Counted from the stretch's first letter, positions 51,909 through 61,947 are shown. The stretch: DNA of 64,000 nt from Streptacidiphilus jeojiense (GCF_000719095.1 NZ_JOEH01000008.1:248001-312000); one strand, 5' to 3'. Numbers and translations: made by a program. The notes: generated from the sequence alone by a model not told the origin.

Positions 51909-53078
51909 GTGGACTTCGAGCTGACTGATGATCAAAAAGCGATCCAGGAGGGCATAGCCGGACTGCTGCACCGGTTCGACGACCGCTACTGGATGACCCG
52001 GGACCGCGACCACGAGTTCCCCACCGAGTTCTACGAGGCCGTCGCCGGCGGCGGCTGGCTGGGCATCACCGTCCCCGAGGAGTACGGCGGCCACGGCCTC
52101 GGCATCACCGAGGCCTCACTGCTGCTGGAGGCGGTCGCGCGGTCCGGCGGCGGCATGAACGCGGCCAGCTCGATCCACATGTCCATCTTCGGTATGCACC
52201 CGGTCGCGGTGCACGGCTCCGAGGAGCTCAAACGCCGCACCCTGCCCCGGATCGCCACCGGCGACCTGCATGTCTGCTTCGGCGTCACCGAGCCGGGCGC
52301 CGGCCTGGACACCACCAGCATCACCACCTTCGCCGAACGGGACGGCGACGACGGGTACGTGGTCAACGGCCGAAAAGTGTGGATCTCCAAGGCGTTGGAG
52401 TCCGAGAAGATCCTGCTGCTGACCCGGACCGCCAAGATCGACCAAGTCGCCCGGAAGACCGACGGCATGACCCTCTTCCTCACCGACCTGGACCGCAAAC
52501 GGATCGACATCCGGCCCATCCCCAAGATGGGCCGCAACGCCGTCAGCTCCAACGAGCTGTTCATCGACGACCTCCGGATCCCGGTCGAGGACCGGGTCGG
52601 TGAGGAGGGCGAGGGCTTCCGCTACCTGCTCGACGGCCTCAACCCGGAACGGATGCTGATCGCCGCCGAGGCGCTGGGCATCGGCCGGGTGGCACTCGAC
52701 CGGGCCGTGGAGTACGCCAAGGAACGGGTCGTCTTCGACCGGCCGATCGGCATGAACCAGGGCGTGCAGTTCCCGCTCGCGGACTCACTGGCCCGGCTGG
52801 ACGCGGCCGAGCTGATGCTGCGCAAGGCGACCTGGCTCTACGACCACGGCAGACCGTGCGGCCGCGAGGCCAACACCGCCAAGTACCTGTGCGCGGACGC
52901 CGGTTTCACCGCCGCCGACCGGGCGCTGCAGACCCACGGCGGCATGGGCTACTCCGAGGAGTACCCCGTGGCCCGCTACTTCCGCGAGGCCCGACTGATG
53001 AAGATCGCCCCGATCAGCCAGGAAATGATCCTGAACTACCTGGGATCGCACACACTGGGAATGCCGAGGAGCTACTGA
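51909..53078 (+). CDS. Acyl-CoA dehydrogenase
   Basis: A 389-residue full-length ACAD from a GTG start. Motifs are CFGVTEPGAGLDTTSITTFA, NGRKVWISKALESEKILLL and QTHGGMGYSEEYPVARYFRE. The C-terminus APISQEMILNYLGSHTLGMP differs from the MCAD YEGT type, so the catalytic base may be elsewhere. It seems self-sufficient, with no partner subunit adjacent. The stop overlaps the SDR start as TGATG. Confidence 0.95.
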   Translation: MDFELTDDQKAIQEGIAGLLHRFDDRYWMTRDRDHEFPTEFYEAVAGGGWLGITVPEEYGGHGLGITEASLLLEAVARSGGGMNAASSIHMSIFGMHPVAVHGSEELKRRTLPRIATGDLHVCFGVTEPGAGLDTTSITTFAERDGDDGYVVNGRKVWISKALESEKILLLTRTAKIDQVARKTDGMTLFLTDLDRKRIDIRPIPKMGRNAVSSNELFIDDLRIPVEDRVGEEGEGFRYLLDGLNPERMLIAAEALGIGRVALDRAVEYAKERVVFDRPIGMNQGVQFPLADSLARLDAAELMLRKATWLYDHGRPCGREANTAKYLCADAGFTAADRALQTHGGMGYSEEYPVARYFREARLMKIAPISQEMILNYLGSHTLGMPRSY

Positions 53079-53848
53079 TGGTCGCCGACACCACCGCACT
53101 GTTCGATCTCACCGGCCGCTCCGCGCTGGTCACCGGAGCCGCCGGCGGCATCGGCTCCGCCGTCGCCGAAGCGCTGGCCGCAGCCGGAGCGACGGTACTC
53201 GTCACGGACGTGGACGGACCGGCCGCCGCGGCCGTCGCCGAGAAGCTCACCGCCGCGGGGCTGAAGGCGGACAGCTACGCCCTGGACGTCACCGACCGCG
53301 TCGGCGCCGACGCCGCCGTGGCCCTGGCCGCGTCCCGCACCGGCGGCAAGCTGCACATCCTGGTCAACAACGCCGGGGTCACCGCACCGGCCATGTTCGA
53401 GAACCTCCAGGAGGACTCCTTCCGTCGCATCATGGACATCCACCTGATGGGCGCCTTCCACTGCGCCCAGGCCGCCCTCCCCTTCCTCCCCGACGACGGC
53501 ACCGGCCGCATCATCAACGTCACCTCCTCGGCCGGCATCACCGGCACCCTGGGCCAGGTCAACTACTCCGCCGGCAAGGCTGCCATCATCGGCCTGACCA
53601 AGTCGCTGGCCCGGGAGTTGGCCCGCCGTCAGATCACCGTCAACGCCCTGGCCCCACTGGCGGCCACCCCGATGACCGCCACCATCCGCACCGACGAGAA
53701 GTTCGCCGCCGCCATGCTCGCCCGCATCCCCCTCCGCCGCTGGGCCGCCCCCGAGGAGGTCGCCGGCGCCTTCGTCTTCCTCGCCTCCAACGCCGCCTCC
53801 TTCATCACCGGCCAGGTCCTACCGGTCGACGGAGGCATGGTGATGTGA
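53078..53848 (+). CDS. SDR family oxidoreductase (FabG/3-hydroxyacyl-CoA dehydrogenase type)
   Basis: A 256-residue classical SDR: GAAGGIGSAVAEALAAAG, NNAG, VTSSAGITG, YSAGK, and C-terminal FITGQVLPVDGGMVM. It is coupled to the ACAD, a typical pair for consecutive beta-oxidation steps. A crotonase would have to come from another operon. Confidence 0.94.
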   Translation: MVADTTALFDLTGRSALVTGAAGGIGSAVAEALAAAGATVLVTDVDGPAAAAVAEKLTAAGLKADSYALDVTDRVGADAAVALAASRTGGKLHILVNNAGVTAPAMFENLQEDSFRRIMDIHLMGAFHCAQAALPFLPDDGTGRIINVTSSAGITGTLGQVNYSAGKAAIIGLTKSLARELARRQITVNALAPLAATPMTATIRTDEKFAAAMLARIPLRRWAAPEEVAGAFVFLASNAASFITGQVLPVDGGMVM

Positions 53849-53859
53849 CGCCTCCCCCG

Positions 53860-53873
53860 CCCCGACAGCGGGG
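53860..53873. terminator. Short GC hairpin after the SDR gene
   Basis: CCCCG-ACAG-CGGGG, a 5-bp stem 11 bp after the SDR stop, followed by another self-complementary CCCGGGCCCGGG stretch. The remaining 190 bp or so to the next gene end shows no gene. Confidence 0.4.
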
Positions 53874-54067
53874 ATTCCCGGGCCCGGGCCCAACCGGACC
53901 ACGCTGGCTTCCGTACCGGGAATTGCCGGCTCAACCGGGCCAGGATTCCTTCCATGGCGCGACCGCCTCCACAGACCGGCGCGGACCCGACTGTGAATCC
54001 GGGCCCGCACCGCAAGTATGACTAGACCACCCCAGACCTATTAACTGCGGTTCGCATGGATCGGGAT

Positions 54068-54613
54068 TCAGCAACTACCCGCGTCCTCGATCTGTCCAGC
54101 AGTCATCGTACCTCGTTCGGTCCAATATCGACTGCCAGTTGATCCAGCGGTCAAGGCTGCCCCCAGATCGATAACGGCACCTGAACCCCCGGCTCCTTCG
54201 GAATATCCAATATATAGATACCGGAATTCTCGAATACTGGGGATCGATCCCTTTGTGACTCCGGGGCCGGAGCTTGCCCCGAGAATGATCGCGCCGCTTT
54301 CGCTTGAAATTCCGCTGCGCATCCAGTTCGGGTTCTCCGGCTGATTATCGATGCGATCATAAAACGTCGCATCGACCTCACTGATCGGAGTTCTGTGGCA
54401 TACGGGAATTTTCACCTCCAGGCTTCCGCTAGAGAGGACTCTAATCCCCAAGACCGGAGGCTCCGGGTCGCTAGGGAGCAGTCCCCCAGCCAAGGAACCT
54501 CGAAGCACTGTGACGATCATCAGAATTGCCACGAGAGCAGCGAGCAAGGAGAGAGTCAGTATCAACGCACCGCGCTGCATAGCCCCGATGGATTTTACGT
54601 CCCTCTTTAGCAC
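54068..54613 (-). CDS. Small membrane-anchored protein, candidate RHS immunity protein
   Basis: A protein of 181 residues from a GTG that overlaps the RHS stop by 7 bp; ATG 54578 gives 169 residues. One membrane helix (LILTLSLLAALVAILMIVTV, about residues 16-36) is followed by an extracytoplasmic domain of about 140 residues with two Cys and no known motif. The DNA is clearly lower in GC than the island (28 of 60 bases G/C at 54181-54240). Genes fused in this way to an RHS toxin end usually encode immunity; that is the working call. Confidence 0.75.
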   Translation of the reverse strand: MLKRDVKSIGAMQRGALILTLSLLAALVAILMIVTVLRGSLAGGLLPSDPEPPVLGIRVLSSGSLEVKIPVCHRTPISEVDATFYDRIDNQPENPNWMRSGISSESGAIILGASSGPGVTKGSIPSIREFRYLYIGYSEGAGGSGAVIDLGAALTAGSTGSRYWTERGTMTAGQIEDAGSC

Positions 54614-57600
54614 TGCGAGTATCCTCCATTCCTCCAGCCGGCCTGCCTTTCCCATCGATTGGTGCAAGGATTGCTACCGGCCAAACCGTAGAGGATGGGG
54701 AATATGGGTCCGTACGTCCGCCACTGCCGAACGTGAACCATCTCGTGCCGAATGCGAGCCGGTGTCACGTACCGCCTAGAACCTGTGAAGTACGTATTTC
54801 CGAGGGTAGTACCTCCGCGCGCATTGAGAAAGCTCCCACCAACGCATGTACGCATTCCGTATGAGTGTCCACATTTATAGCCGAAGAGGGGCGCAATTCT
54901 GCGTAGGCCGAATCCCAACCCGGATGCGAAGGATCGATTAGCTGATCCGCCGCTACGGCCGATCAACTCCAGGGCATACCGCCCGAGAACCGTGTAGTTC
55001 CAGTGAATTCGCCAGGACTGCCCGTCGAGGTCAAAGTGAGTGATTGGGTCGCCACCACCGTACTCGTAGGCGTTGCTACTGCCGCCGGGGACGGGGTCGA
55101 TCTGGAGGAAGCGTCCGGTGGTGGGGTTGTAGAGGCGGACGCCCATGAGGGTGAGGCCGCTGGGGGTGTTGCTGGATTTCTGTTTGGCGCCGAGCCAGCC
55201 GTAGGTGGTGGCGGTGGTGCCGTTGATGGGGTTGCCGAATTCGTCGTAGGCCTGGACGACGGGGCTCTTGGTGGTGTCCAGGGGGTACTGGACGGTGGCG
55301 TCGCCGTGGATGTTGGTGAGTTGGAGGACGGTGTTGCCGGTCGCGTCGGTGGTGGCGGCCAGGTCGCCGTCGATGCCCTGGACATTGCGGCTGATGGTGC
55401 CGGCGGTGTTGTCGACGGTCCAGTCGGGGCTGTCGCCGTCGGATCCGTAGTGGTTGGTGTGGGATCCGGACTGGGTCCAGGTACCGGTGCTGTTGGACTC
55501 GGTGCTCCAGGATGCCTGGCGGCCGGCGGCGTCCAGGGTCCAGGTCTGGCGGGTGGTGCCGGAGGTTTCGCGTTGGGCGAGGTCGTTGGTGTAGTAGGCC
55601 AGGGTGGTGCCGTCGGCCTGGGTGGTGGTGCGGCCGAAGGCGTCGTAGACGACACCGGTTCCGGCCACTGTTTGCAGGCGGTCGCCGCTGTCGTAGGTGT
55701 AGGCGGTGGTAGCCGGAGTGCCGGCCGATCCGTCGGCGTTGTCGACGGTGGTGGTCAACCCGGTGCGGTTGGTGTTGTTGTCGAAGGTGTAGGCACGGTG
55801 GGTGGTGGTGCTGCCCTCGGTGTCGTCGGCCTGGGTCAACCGTCCTGCGGCATCGTAGGTGTAGGCCTGCTCCGCCCCGATGCCCGGGGCGGTGGAGCTG
55901 TGGGTGGCCTCCTGGCCCGCGATGGTGAAGGTGGCGGTGTCGCTGGTGATCACGGTGCCGTCGCTGCGGGTGTAGGTGCGTGCGGTGACGGCGCCGGTCT
56001 GGTCGCGGCTGACCTGCAGGGTGACGGAGCCGGGTAGTTGTTCGGCGTACAGGTTGCCGTCGGAGTCGTACTGGGCGCTGATGGTGCCGGCGACCGGGTC
56101 GGTCATCGAGGTCATCAGCCCGGCTGCGTTCTTGCTGGTGTCGTAGGTGTTGGTGGTGGTGCCGGTGTTGTTGGTGACGGTGACGGGGCGGTCCAGGGCG
56201 TCGTAGCTGGTGCTGGTGGTGGCGCCGTTGCCGTCGGCGTACTGGGTCTGACGGCCCAGAGCGTCATAGGTGTAGGTGATGGTCTGGCCGTTGGCGGTCA
56301 CCGAGGCCTTGTTGCCGGTGGCCGGGTCGTAGGCGGTGGTGGTGTCCGCGACCGCGGTGCCGCTCCCGCCGGTGACGGCGGTCTTGGTCAGGCGTCCGGC
56401 CGCGTCGTAGGTGTTGGTGGTGGTGCGGGTAACCCCGTTGGCGGTGTCGGTGACCGTGGCGGTGTTGCCCCACTGGTCATAGGTGGTGGTCGTGGTCTTC
56501 AGGCCGGTGGGATTGGTCCCACCGCCGGTGATCGCCCCAGCGGGTGCTGTCGAGCAGACCAGGTCGGCCCACTCGGGGCGACCCTGGCAGGTGCCGGTCC
56601 CGGTCGCGGACCAGTACGTGGTGATCGTCGTGCCAGCGTCCGAGCCGGTGGACTTGGGCAAGCTGGTGGAGATGACCCGGCCCTGGCTGTCGTAACCGGT
56701 GGTGGTGGTCAGTGCCAGGCCGTTGGGGTCGGTGGTGGTCGCGGTGGCCAGGCCCTTGACCCAGTCGTAGGTGGTTTTGGTCGTGGTGGTGTCGCCGTCG
56801 GCCGCGCCGTCGACGACCGCGCCGACCTGTGCGGTGGTGATCTGGTTGCTGGTGGTGGCGGTGCCGTCGGTGGGACGGCCCTGGTCGAAGGTGTTCAGGG
56901 TGTGCTGACGCGAGGGCACCTGGGTGCCCGCAGCGATGGTGCCGCCCGCAGTGGTGGTGTTGTGCGCGAGGGTGACCAGGTGGATCGGCCCGTACTCCTC
57001 GATGTTGCGCTGGCCGATGACGGATGGGTCGGTGTTCTTGTCGGTGCCGGTGTCGGCGACCACGCTGGTGGTGTTGTAGAGCGAGGTGGTGGACAGCAGT
57101 TGGGCCCGCTGGACGGTGGTGTCCTTTTCGATGTCCAGCGACTGCCGTTGGGCGACCTGCCAGGCGGCGGTGCCCAGGGCCAGTTCGCGGTTGGCCGCGG
57201 TCAGTTGGAACACGGTGTTGCCGTACCGGTCGTACTGGGTGGTGGTGATGTGTCCGACCGGGGTGGCGGTGTTGACCTGGCGCCCCGAGGCGTCCAGGTA
57301 GGTCAGGGTTGCCCGGCCGTAGTCTCCGCTGCCTAGGGTGGATCCGTCGTTGGAGGCGGGGACCTGGTCGGCTGGGAACACCGCGGTGGCATCCGTGGGT
57401 GCGTCGGTCTGGGCCCAGGTGGCGGTGTCGGTGGTGCTCATGGCGTTGGGTGCGCTGCTGCCGGACAGGGGCACGTTGTAGACCACGGTGGTGGTCGCGG
57501 TGCCGTTGGTGGTGGTGTTGCTGCCCGGGGTCAGGGTGGGACGGGAGGCGGACAGCAGCATGCCGTCGCCGGAGGTGGAGTTGGTGCCGACCTTGCCGTA

Positions 57601-60600
57601 GGCGAACGTCCACGGCAGCTGGCCCGGGTCGGTCTGCGTGGTGACCCGACCCGCACTGTCATAGCTGTAGCTGGTCTTCAACGCGGGGCTGACCCGCGGG
57701 TCCCACTGGTCCAACAACTGGCCGGCGGTGTCGTAGTCGTACTGGCCGATCACGGTCGCGGTCGCGCTGGTCGCGCCGGGAGCGGTGGCCCACAGTTTGA
57801 TCTGCTTGACCTGGCCGGTGAAGTCCCCCGGCGTGGATGTGGTGGCAGTGGTGGCGGTGGCGTAGACGTACTCCAGCATCCGGCAGCCGGCCGTGGACGG
57901 CGTGGTCTGGCACGTCGCCGCCGCAACCGCGCTGGTGGGCGCGATCACGTAGTGCGGCTCGACCAGCGTGGTCCCATTCACGGTCACGGTCTGCGGGACC
58001 ACGGTGGTGGTGGAGTTGGCGGTGGCCAGGTACGTACTGGTCACCTGCCAGGTGCTCGCCCCGGACGGCTTGGTGAACACCGTCGTGGTGCTGTCGGTGT
58101 CCTTCAGGGTGAACGACCCGGTCAGCGACCCGGTCAGGGTCAGATCCTCCGAGCCCGGCTCGGGCTTCCAGGCACCCGAACTGGTGGCGGTGAACCCGGT
58201 CGGGTCACCGTCCACGTCCACCAGCGAGACCGCCATGGTCGAGGTCTGCGTGATGTAGGACCAGTCCGAGTCGGTAGTCTCGGCGGTGGTGCCGGCGGTC
58301 CACTGCGGGCCGAAGATCGCGGCCTGCCCGGCCTGGGCGGCGCCGTTGCCCGGACGCCGCGAGGACGAAGAACGGGTCACCGTCATCCCGAACGCCGAGG
58401 CGTCGGTCGCCGACAGGCTCGCGTCTCCGGTCAGCGAGTTCACCGACGCAGGCCCGGCACTGACGCTGGGCGCGGTACCGGCGTTGCGGTCCACCGTGAC
58501 CGTGTTGGCCGGCGAGGCACCGGTGGTGGTGCCGTCGGTGAACAGCGCGCGCACGTCCACCGGACCGTCCACGGCGAACGTGTCGGTGATGTTCCACGTC
58601 AGCGCCGCCGGCAGGCCGTTGGTGACTGCTACCGGCCAGGACGACAGGGTCGAACCGTCGGAGTTCTGGGTGACGTTGGCCACCGGCACACTGTGCCAGG
58701 TGTCGGTGTCCCCGATCCGGTACTGGTAGGTGACCCCGGTGTAGGAGGTCAGCCCCAGGGCCATCAATCCGACCCGGCGCGCCGGGCGTTCACCCGCACC
58801 CGGGGCGGTCAATGCGGCTCCGGAGCCGGCGTAGAAGACGTAGGAGGTGCCGCCGGCCCAGTTCCCGGCCGTGTCGTAGGTCTTGGCCACCACGGTGTGC
58901 TTGCCCGCCGCGAACGTGAACGACTGGGAGACGGCCGTCCCGGTCGTGGCCACCTTGGTCCAGGCGCCGCCGTCCAGTTGCAGGCCGATCCCGGCCACCT
59001 CGCTGGACGGCGGGGTGGCGGTGAAGCTGCCGGTGAAGTTGCCACTCGCATCGGGCGTACCCGACCAGGTGTTCGCCGGGAAATCCGTGGAGGCGACACT
59101 GGAGTCGCTCGGAGCCCAGCTGTCCACGGTCAACGGCTGAGCCGCGGACCAGGCGGAGTACTGGCTGCCGTCGAAACTGCGGACCTTCCAGGTGTAGGCC
59201 CCCTGCGCCAGCGTGGTGGTGTCCGCCCACGGTGCGGAGGTGCCCGAGCTGACGAACGCGCTGGACCCCGAGGCCGCAACGGTGCTGCCGGACAGGATCT
59301 GGTAGTCCAACCGCACCGTGCTGCTGTCCGCATCCGTAGCCGTCCCCGACAGGGTCGGGGTGACGCTGGAGGTGTAACCCGCCGTCGCGGTCGGCGCCGC
59401 CGCCAGCGCGGTCGGGGTGGTTGGGGGGCTGTTGTAGGCGAACCAGCCCTGCAGGTCCACCACCAGCTGGATCGATCCTGAGCTGGCGTTGTACACGCTG
59501 ATGCTGCCGGTGGCGTTCGGGGCCACCACCGCCATCGACGAGGTCACGCCGTTGGCCTGGTAGCTGTCCACCGACGTGGTGGGCATGGTGCTCCCGGTGG
59601 CCCAGGCGTGCAGGTAGCCGGTGTTGGCCCCGCTGATCGCCACCAGGTCAACCGCCGCCGCACCGAACCGCGCCGGGACGCCGTTGCTGCCGCCGATCTG
59701 CAGGTTCACCGTCCCGTAGGCCGCCAACGCAGTGGTGGTACGGGTATCCAGCAGCCGCGCCGACGTCGCGGTGAACCCGCCCCCGGTGGACGAGGCAGTG
59801 GAGAAGAACCCGGGCACATCCACGACCACGTCGATCGCCGCAGTCGTCGAACTGTTCCGCAGCGTGATCTTCCCGTTGGAACCCACCGCTATGATCGCCC
59901 CGGCACTGCGGGTAGTGGTGGAGAACGTCAGGATCGGCTGCCCGCCACTGGACGCCCCACTGGCATACCCGTACAGGCTCCCGCCCGCGGTCGCGGCGGG
60001 CACGGTCAGGTTCGCGAAGACCGAGGACTCGCCGGTGATCCCGGCCACCCCGTCGACCTGCACATCGATGCTGCCGCCGGCCGGGATCTGCGCCAGCGCA
60101 GCACCAGTGCCCACCCGGGTGTCCACCAGCCGCGTCGGAGTGATCGGCACATAGCCGCCGGGCGCGGCGGTCCCGGTCGCGGTGGTGTAGTAGCCGTTGA
60201 CCACCACCCGCAGATTCACCGTACCGGCCAGGTTGTACACATCGACCTTGCCGTCCGAACCCACCGCCAGGATCGCGGCGTTGTCTGAGGTCAGACCCGT
60301 GGTCAGGTTCATCGTGGTCGTGGACGGCTTGGTGGTGCCGTCCGCCCACAGCGTCAGATACCCGCCCGCACTGGACCCGGTCGCCTCCAGGTCCACCGAG
60401 ACCGCACCCACACCACTGGACGGAACACCGCCCTGTCCCAGCACCTGGAACGCCGTCGTCGAAGCCGCGCCCAACGTCGCACTGATGCCGACCCCGGTGG
60501 AGGTGTCCACGATCTTCTGCGTCGGTGCGACCGCAACGAAGTCACCCCCCGAGGACGCCGTCGCCGCCACCGCCGGGGCCACCACGGGCACGACCGCCGG

Positions 60601-60708
60601 CGCCACCACTGAAAGCACCGACACCGCCAGCGCCCCCGACACCACCACCGACACCCAACGCCGCAGCGCCGGGCGTATCAGCCCGCCCGCGAACCCGCTC
60701 GAGAACAC
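54607..60708 (-). CDS. Secreted RHS/YD-repeat polymorphic toxin with HExxH C-terminal tip
   Basis: A 2033-residue protein. The signal peptide (VSVVVSGALAVSVLSVVAPA...) is followed by three cell-surface repeats with the DTR signature (PTRLVDTRVGTG, SARLLDTRTTT). Fibronectin-like/Ig-like segments come next, then many YD repeats (YDSAGRVTTQTD, YDALGRQTQYADG, YDAAGRLTQADD) and the RHS core end RLYNPTTGRFLQIDP. The 136-residue tip after DLDGQ (1898-2033) has RHEMVHVRQW, a zincin HExxH at 1988-1992, with Glu2020 (NRWERQAG) as a possible third ligand, and four Cys. A contact or secreted metalloprotease toxin is predicted. Confidence 0.93.
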   Translation of the reverse strand: MFSSGFAGGLIRPALRRWVSVVVSGALAVSVLSVVAPAVVPVVAPAVAATASSGGDFVAVAPTQKIVDTSTGVGISATLGAASTTAFQVLGQGGVPSSGVGAVSVDLEATGSSAGGYLTLWADGTTKPSTTTMNLTTGLTSDNAAILAVGSDGKVDVYNLAGTVNLRVVVNGYYTTATGTAAPGGYVPITPTRLVDTRVGTGAALAQIPAGGSIDVQVDGVAGITGESSVFANLTVPAATAGGSLYGYASGASSGGQPILTFSTTTRSAGAIIAVGSNGKITLRNSSTTAAIDVVVDVPGFFSTASSTGGGFTATSARLLDTRTTTALAAYGTVNLQIGGSNGVPARFGAAAVDLVAISGANTGYLHAWATGSTMPTTSVDSYQANGVTSSMAVVAPNATGSISVYNASSGSIQLVVDLQGWFAYNSPPTTPTALAAAPTATAGYTSSVTPTLSGTATDADSSTVRLDYQILSGSTVAASGSSAFVSSGTSAPWADTTTLAQGAYTWKVRSFDGSQYSAWSAAQPLTVDSWAPSDSSVASTDFPANTWSGTPDASGNFTGSFTATPPSSEVAGIGLQLDGGAWTKVATTGTAVSQSFTFAAGKHTVVAKTYDTAGNWAGGTSYVFYAGSGAALTAPGAGERPARRVGLMALGLTSYTGVTYQYRIGDTDTWHSVPVANVTQNSDGSTLSSWPVAVTNGLPAALTWNITDTFAVDGPVDVRALFTDGTTTGASPANTVTVDRNAGTAPSVSAGPASVNSLTGDASLSATDASAFGMTVTRSSSSRRPGNGAAQAGQAAIFGPQWTAGTTAETTDSDWSYITQTSTMAVSLVDVDGDPTGFTATSSGAWKPEPGSEDLTLTGSLTGSFTLKDTDSTTTVFTKPSGASTWQVTSTYLATANSTTTVVPQTVTVNGTTLVEPHYVIAPTSAVAAATCQTTPSTAGCRMLEYVYATATTATTSTPGDFTGQVKQIKLWATAPGATSATATVIGQYDYDTAGQLLDQWDPRVSPALKTSYSYDSAGRVTTQTDPGQLPWTFAYGKVGTNSTSGDGMLLSASRPTLTPGSNTTTNGTATTTVVYNVPLSGSSAPNAMSTTDTATWAQTDAPTDATAVFPADQVPASNDGSTLGSGDYGRATLTYLDASGRQVNTATPVGHITTTQYDRYGNTVFQLTAANRELALGTAAWQVAQRQSLDIEKDTTVQRAQLLSTTSLYNTTSVVADTGTDKNTDPSVIGQRNIEEYGPIHLVTLAHNTTTAGGTIAAGTQVPSRQHTLNTFDQGRPTDGTATTSNQITTAQVGAVVDGAADGDTTTTKTTYDWVKGLATATTTDPNGLALTTTTGYDSQGRVISTSLPKSTGSDAGTTITTYWSATGTGTCQGRPEWADLVCSTAPAGAITGGGTNPTGLKTTTTTYDQWGNTATVTDTANGVTRTTTNTYDAAGRLTKTAVTGGSGTAVADTTTAYDPATGNKASVTANGQTITYTYDALGRQTQYADGNGATTSTSYDALDRPVTVTNNTGTTTNTYDTSKNAAGLMTSMTDPVAGTISAQYDSDGNLYAEQLPGSVTLQVSRDQTGAVTARTYTRSDGTVITSDTATFTIAGQEATHSSTAPGIGAEQAYTYDAAGRLTQADDTEGSTTTHRAYTFDNNTNRTGLTTTVDNADGSAGTPATTAYTYDSGDRLQTVAGTGVVYDAFGRTTTQADGTTLAYYTNDLAQRETSGTTRQTWTLDAAGRQASWSTESNSTGTWTQSGSHTNHYGSDGDSPDWTVDNTAGTISRNVQGIDGDLAATTDATGNTVLQLTNIHGDATVQYPLDTTKSPVVQAYDEFGNPINGTTATTYGWLGAKQKSSNTPSGLTLMGVRLYNPTTGRFLQIDPVPGGSSNAYEYGGGDPITHFDLDGQSWRIHWNYTVLGRYALELIGRSGGSANRSFASGLGFGLRRIAPLFGYKCGHSYGMRTCVGGSFLNARGGTTLGNTYFTGSRRYVTPARIRHEMVHVRQWRTYGPIFPILYGLAGSNPCTNRWERQAGWRNGGYSQC

Positions 60709-61102
60709 GAACGCCCCCGCCTTTCACCGACACCACAAAGTCAGCACACCGACTGCGCCGAGAAACGGCGTGATCCTGTCAGGCATCAGCCCGAACGGCA
60801 CTCGGCAACAACACAGCCAACTCCCAGCGGATACACGGGACTGCGGGCATCCAATCTGACGATCACCACGCGTGACGGAAGCGTGAAGGATTCGCCCAAA
60901 ATTAGGTGCACCCGATAGGTAAGTCTTGACGATGAGTCAGGTAAGGCGCACTTGCTGCGTTATAAAACTGCAATGGGTGGAGCCCACTTCCAGCAGCGCG
61001 CTAACTCACGGTTGCCTACTGCGGCAGAACTTGAGGTCAGCCTGATCCTGTCTGTGGATGGAAGCATGGTGACCTGACGACTGGCCCGGATACGGTGTCC
61101 AA
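60709..61102. other. Intergenic region between RHS and GntR genes, no gene seen
   Basis: A 394-bp stretch before the GntR operator, divergent. It should hold the promoters of the RHS gene and GntR gene. A TTGACG hexamer at 60926 and an AT-rich TTATAAAAC at 60960 are present but not at canonical spacing. No convincing reading frame, repeat or RNA gene was found. Confidence 0.5.
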
Positions 61103-61122
61103 TGGTTCGACCAAACCGAACC
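61103..61122. promoter_or_regulatory. FadR/GntR-type operator TGGT-N3-ACCA
   Basis: TGGTTCGACCA (61103-61113) matches the classical FadR-subfamily consensus TGGTNNNACCA. It overlaps a second dyad, GGTTCG-N7-CGAACC (61104-61122). It is 49 bp upstream of the GntR start, which suggests autoregulation. Confidence 0.65.
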
Positions 61123-61151
61123 GTCCGACCAGTAACGAGAGGTCCGAACCC

Positions 61152-61901
61152 ATGCAGAGCGCAGAGCCGTTGCCGCGCTTCGGCGCTCTCACCGTCCCCA
61201 AGGCGTCGGACGTGCTGGCCGCCGAGGTGCGTGAGCGGATCCTCAGCGGCGAACTCGCCGAGGGGACGGCGCTGCCGCCGGAACGTCAACTGGTTGAGCA
61301 GACCGGCCTGAGTCGGGCCACGGTGCGGGAGGCCCTGCGCATCCTGGAGGTCGAGAAGCTGCTGCGGATCAGGCCGGGCCGGGGCGGTGGCGCCTTCGTG
61401 CACCGGCCCGGCCGCGAATCGCTGGCGAACACCGTGCAACTGGTCATCCGGGGACAGCAGATCCGCTTGGAGGCCCTGCACGAGACCCGCGAGGCGATCG
61501 AGCCGACCTGCGCCGCCCTGGCCGCCAAGCGCCGCACCGACGCCGACCTCGCCGACCTGGACGCCGCCCACGCGGACCTGGTGGACGCCGGCCCCGACCT
61601 CCCCAGGTTCCTCCGCGCCAACATCCGCTGGCACAACGCCGTGGCCAAGGCCGGCGACAACGAGCTCCTGATCGGCTTCATGAGCGCCCTCTCGCAGGCG
61701 ATCTACTCCGCCACCGACCTGGAGCAGTTCCTGGACGCGGACATCCGCGGCGTCACTGCCCGGGCCCACGCCAAGGTCACCGAGGCGATCCGCAAGCAGG
61801 ACGGCTCGGCCGCGATGCGCCGGATGACCCGTCACGTCTGCGGCTTCGCCACCGTGGCCGCCACCCTCGACCAGCGCGACCGCATCGACCTCTCCGGCTG
61901 A
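61152..61901 (+). CDS. GntR family regulator, FadR (FCD) subfamily
   Basis: A 249-residue protein from ATG 61152 (GAGAGG ribosome site). The N-terminal winged helix contains GTALPPERQLVEQTGLSRAT and VREALRILEVEKLL. The C-terminal FCD domain has Asp/His metal-ligand residues (RANIRWHNAVAKAGDNELL). FCD regulators respond to carboxylic acids or acyl-CoA. Targets other than its own gene are not evident. The downstream TetR/epimerase genes carry a different operator. Confidence 0.93.
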   Translation: MQSAEPLPRFGALTVPKASDVLAAEVRERILSGELAEGTALPPERQLVEQTGLSRATVREALRILEVEKLLRIRPGRGGGAFVHRPGRESLANTVQLVIRGQQIRLEALHETREAIEPTCAALAAKRRTDADLADLDAAHADLVDAGPDLPRFLRANIRWHNAVAKAGDNELLIGFMSALSQAIYSATDLEQFLDADIRGVTARAHAKVTEAIRKQDGSAAMRRMTRHVCGFATVAATLDQRDRIDLSG

Positions 61902-61924
61902 GGGCCGGTGGTTGCAGGAATATG

Positions 61925-61936
61925 TAGATCGGTCTA
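61925..61936. promoter_or_regulatory. TetR operator TAGATCGGTCTA (LmrA/YxaF-like)
   Basis: A 12-bp quasi-palindrome within ATATGTAGATCGGTCTAG, 11 bp before the TetR start. It is the exact reverse complement of the element at 62551. The form TAGACC-N-GTCTA-like resembles operators of LmrA/YxaF-type TetR proteins. Confidence 0.7.
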
Positions 61937-61947
61937 GTTTTGGCGCC

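Noticed and set aside
60926..60966. A sigma70-like promoter from TTGACG and the AT-rich TTATAAAAC
   Set aside because: The two elements are about 28 bp apart, too far for a standard promoter, and no -10 hexamer is found at 16-18 bp.
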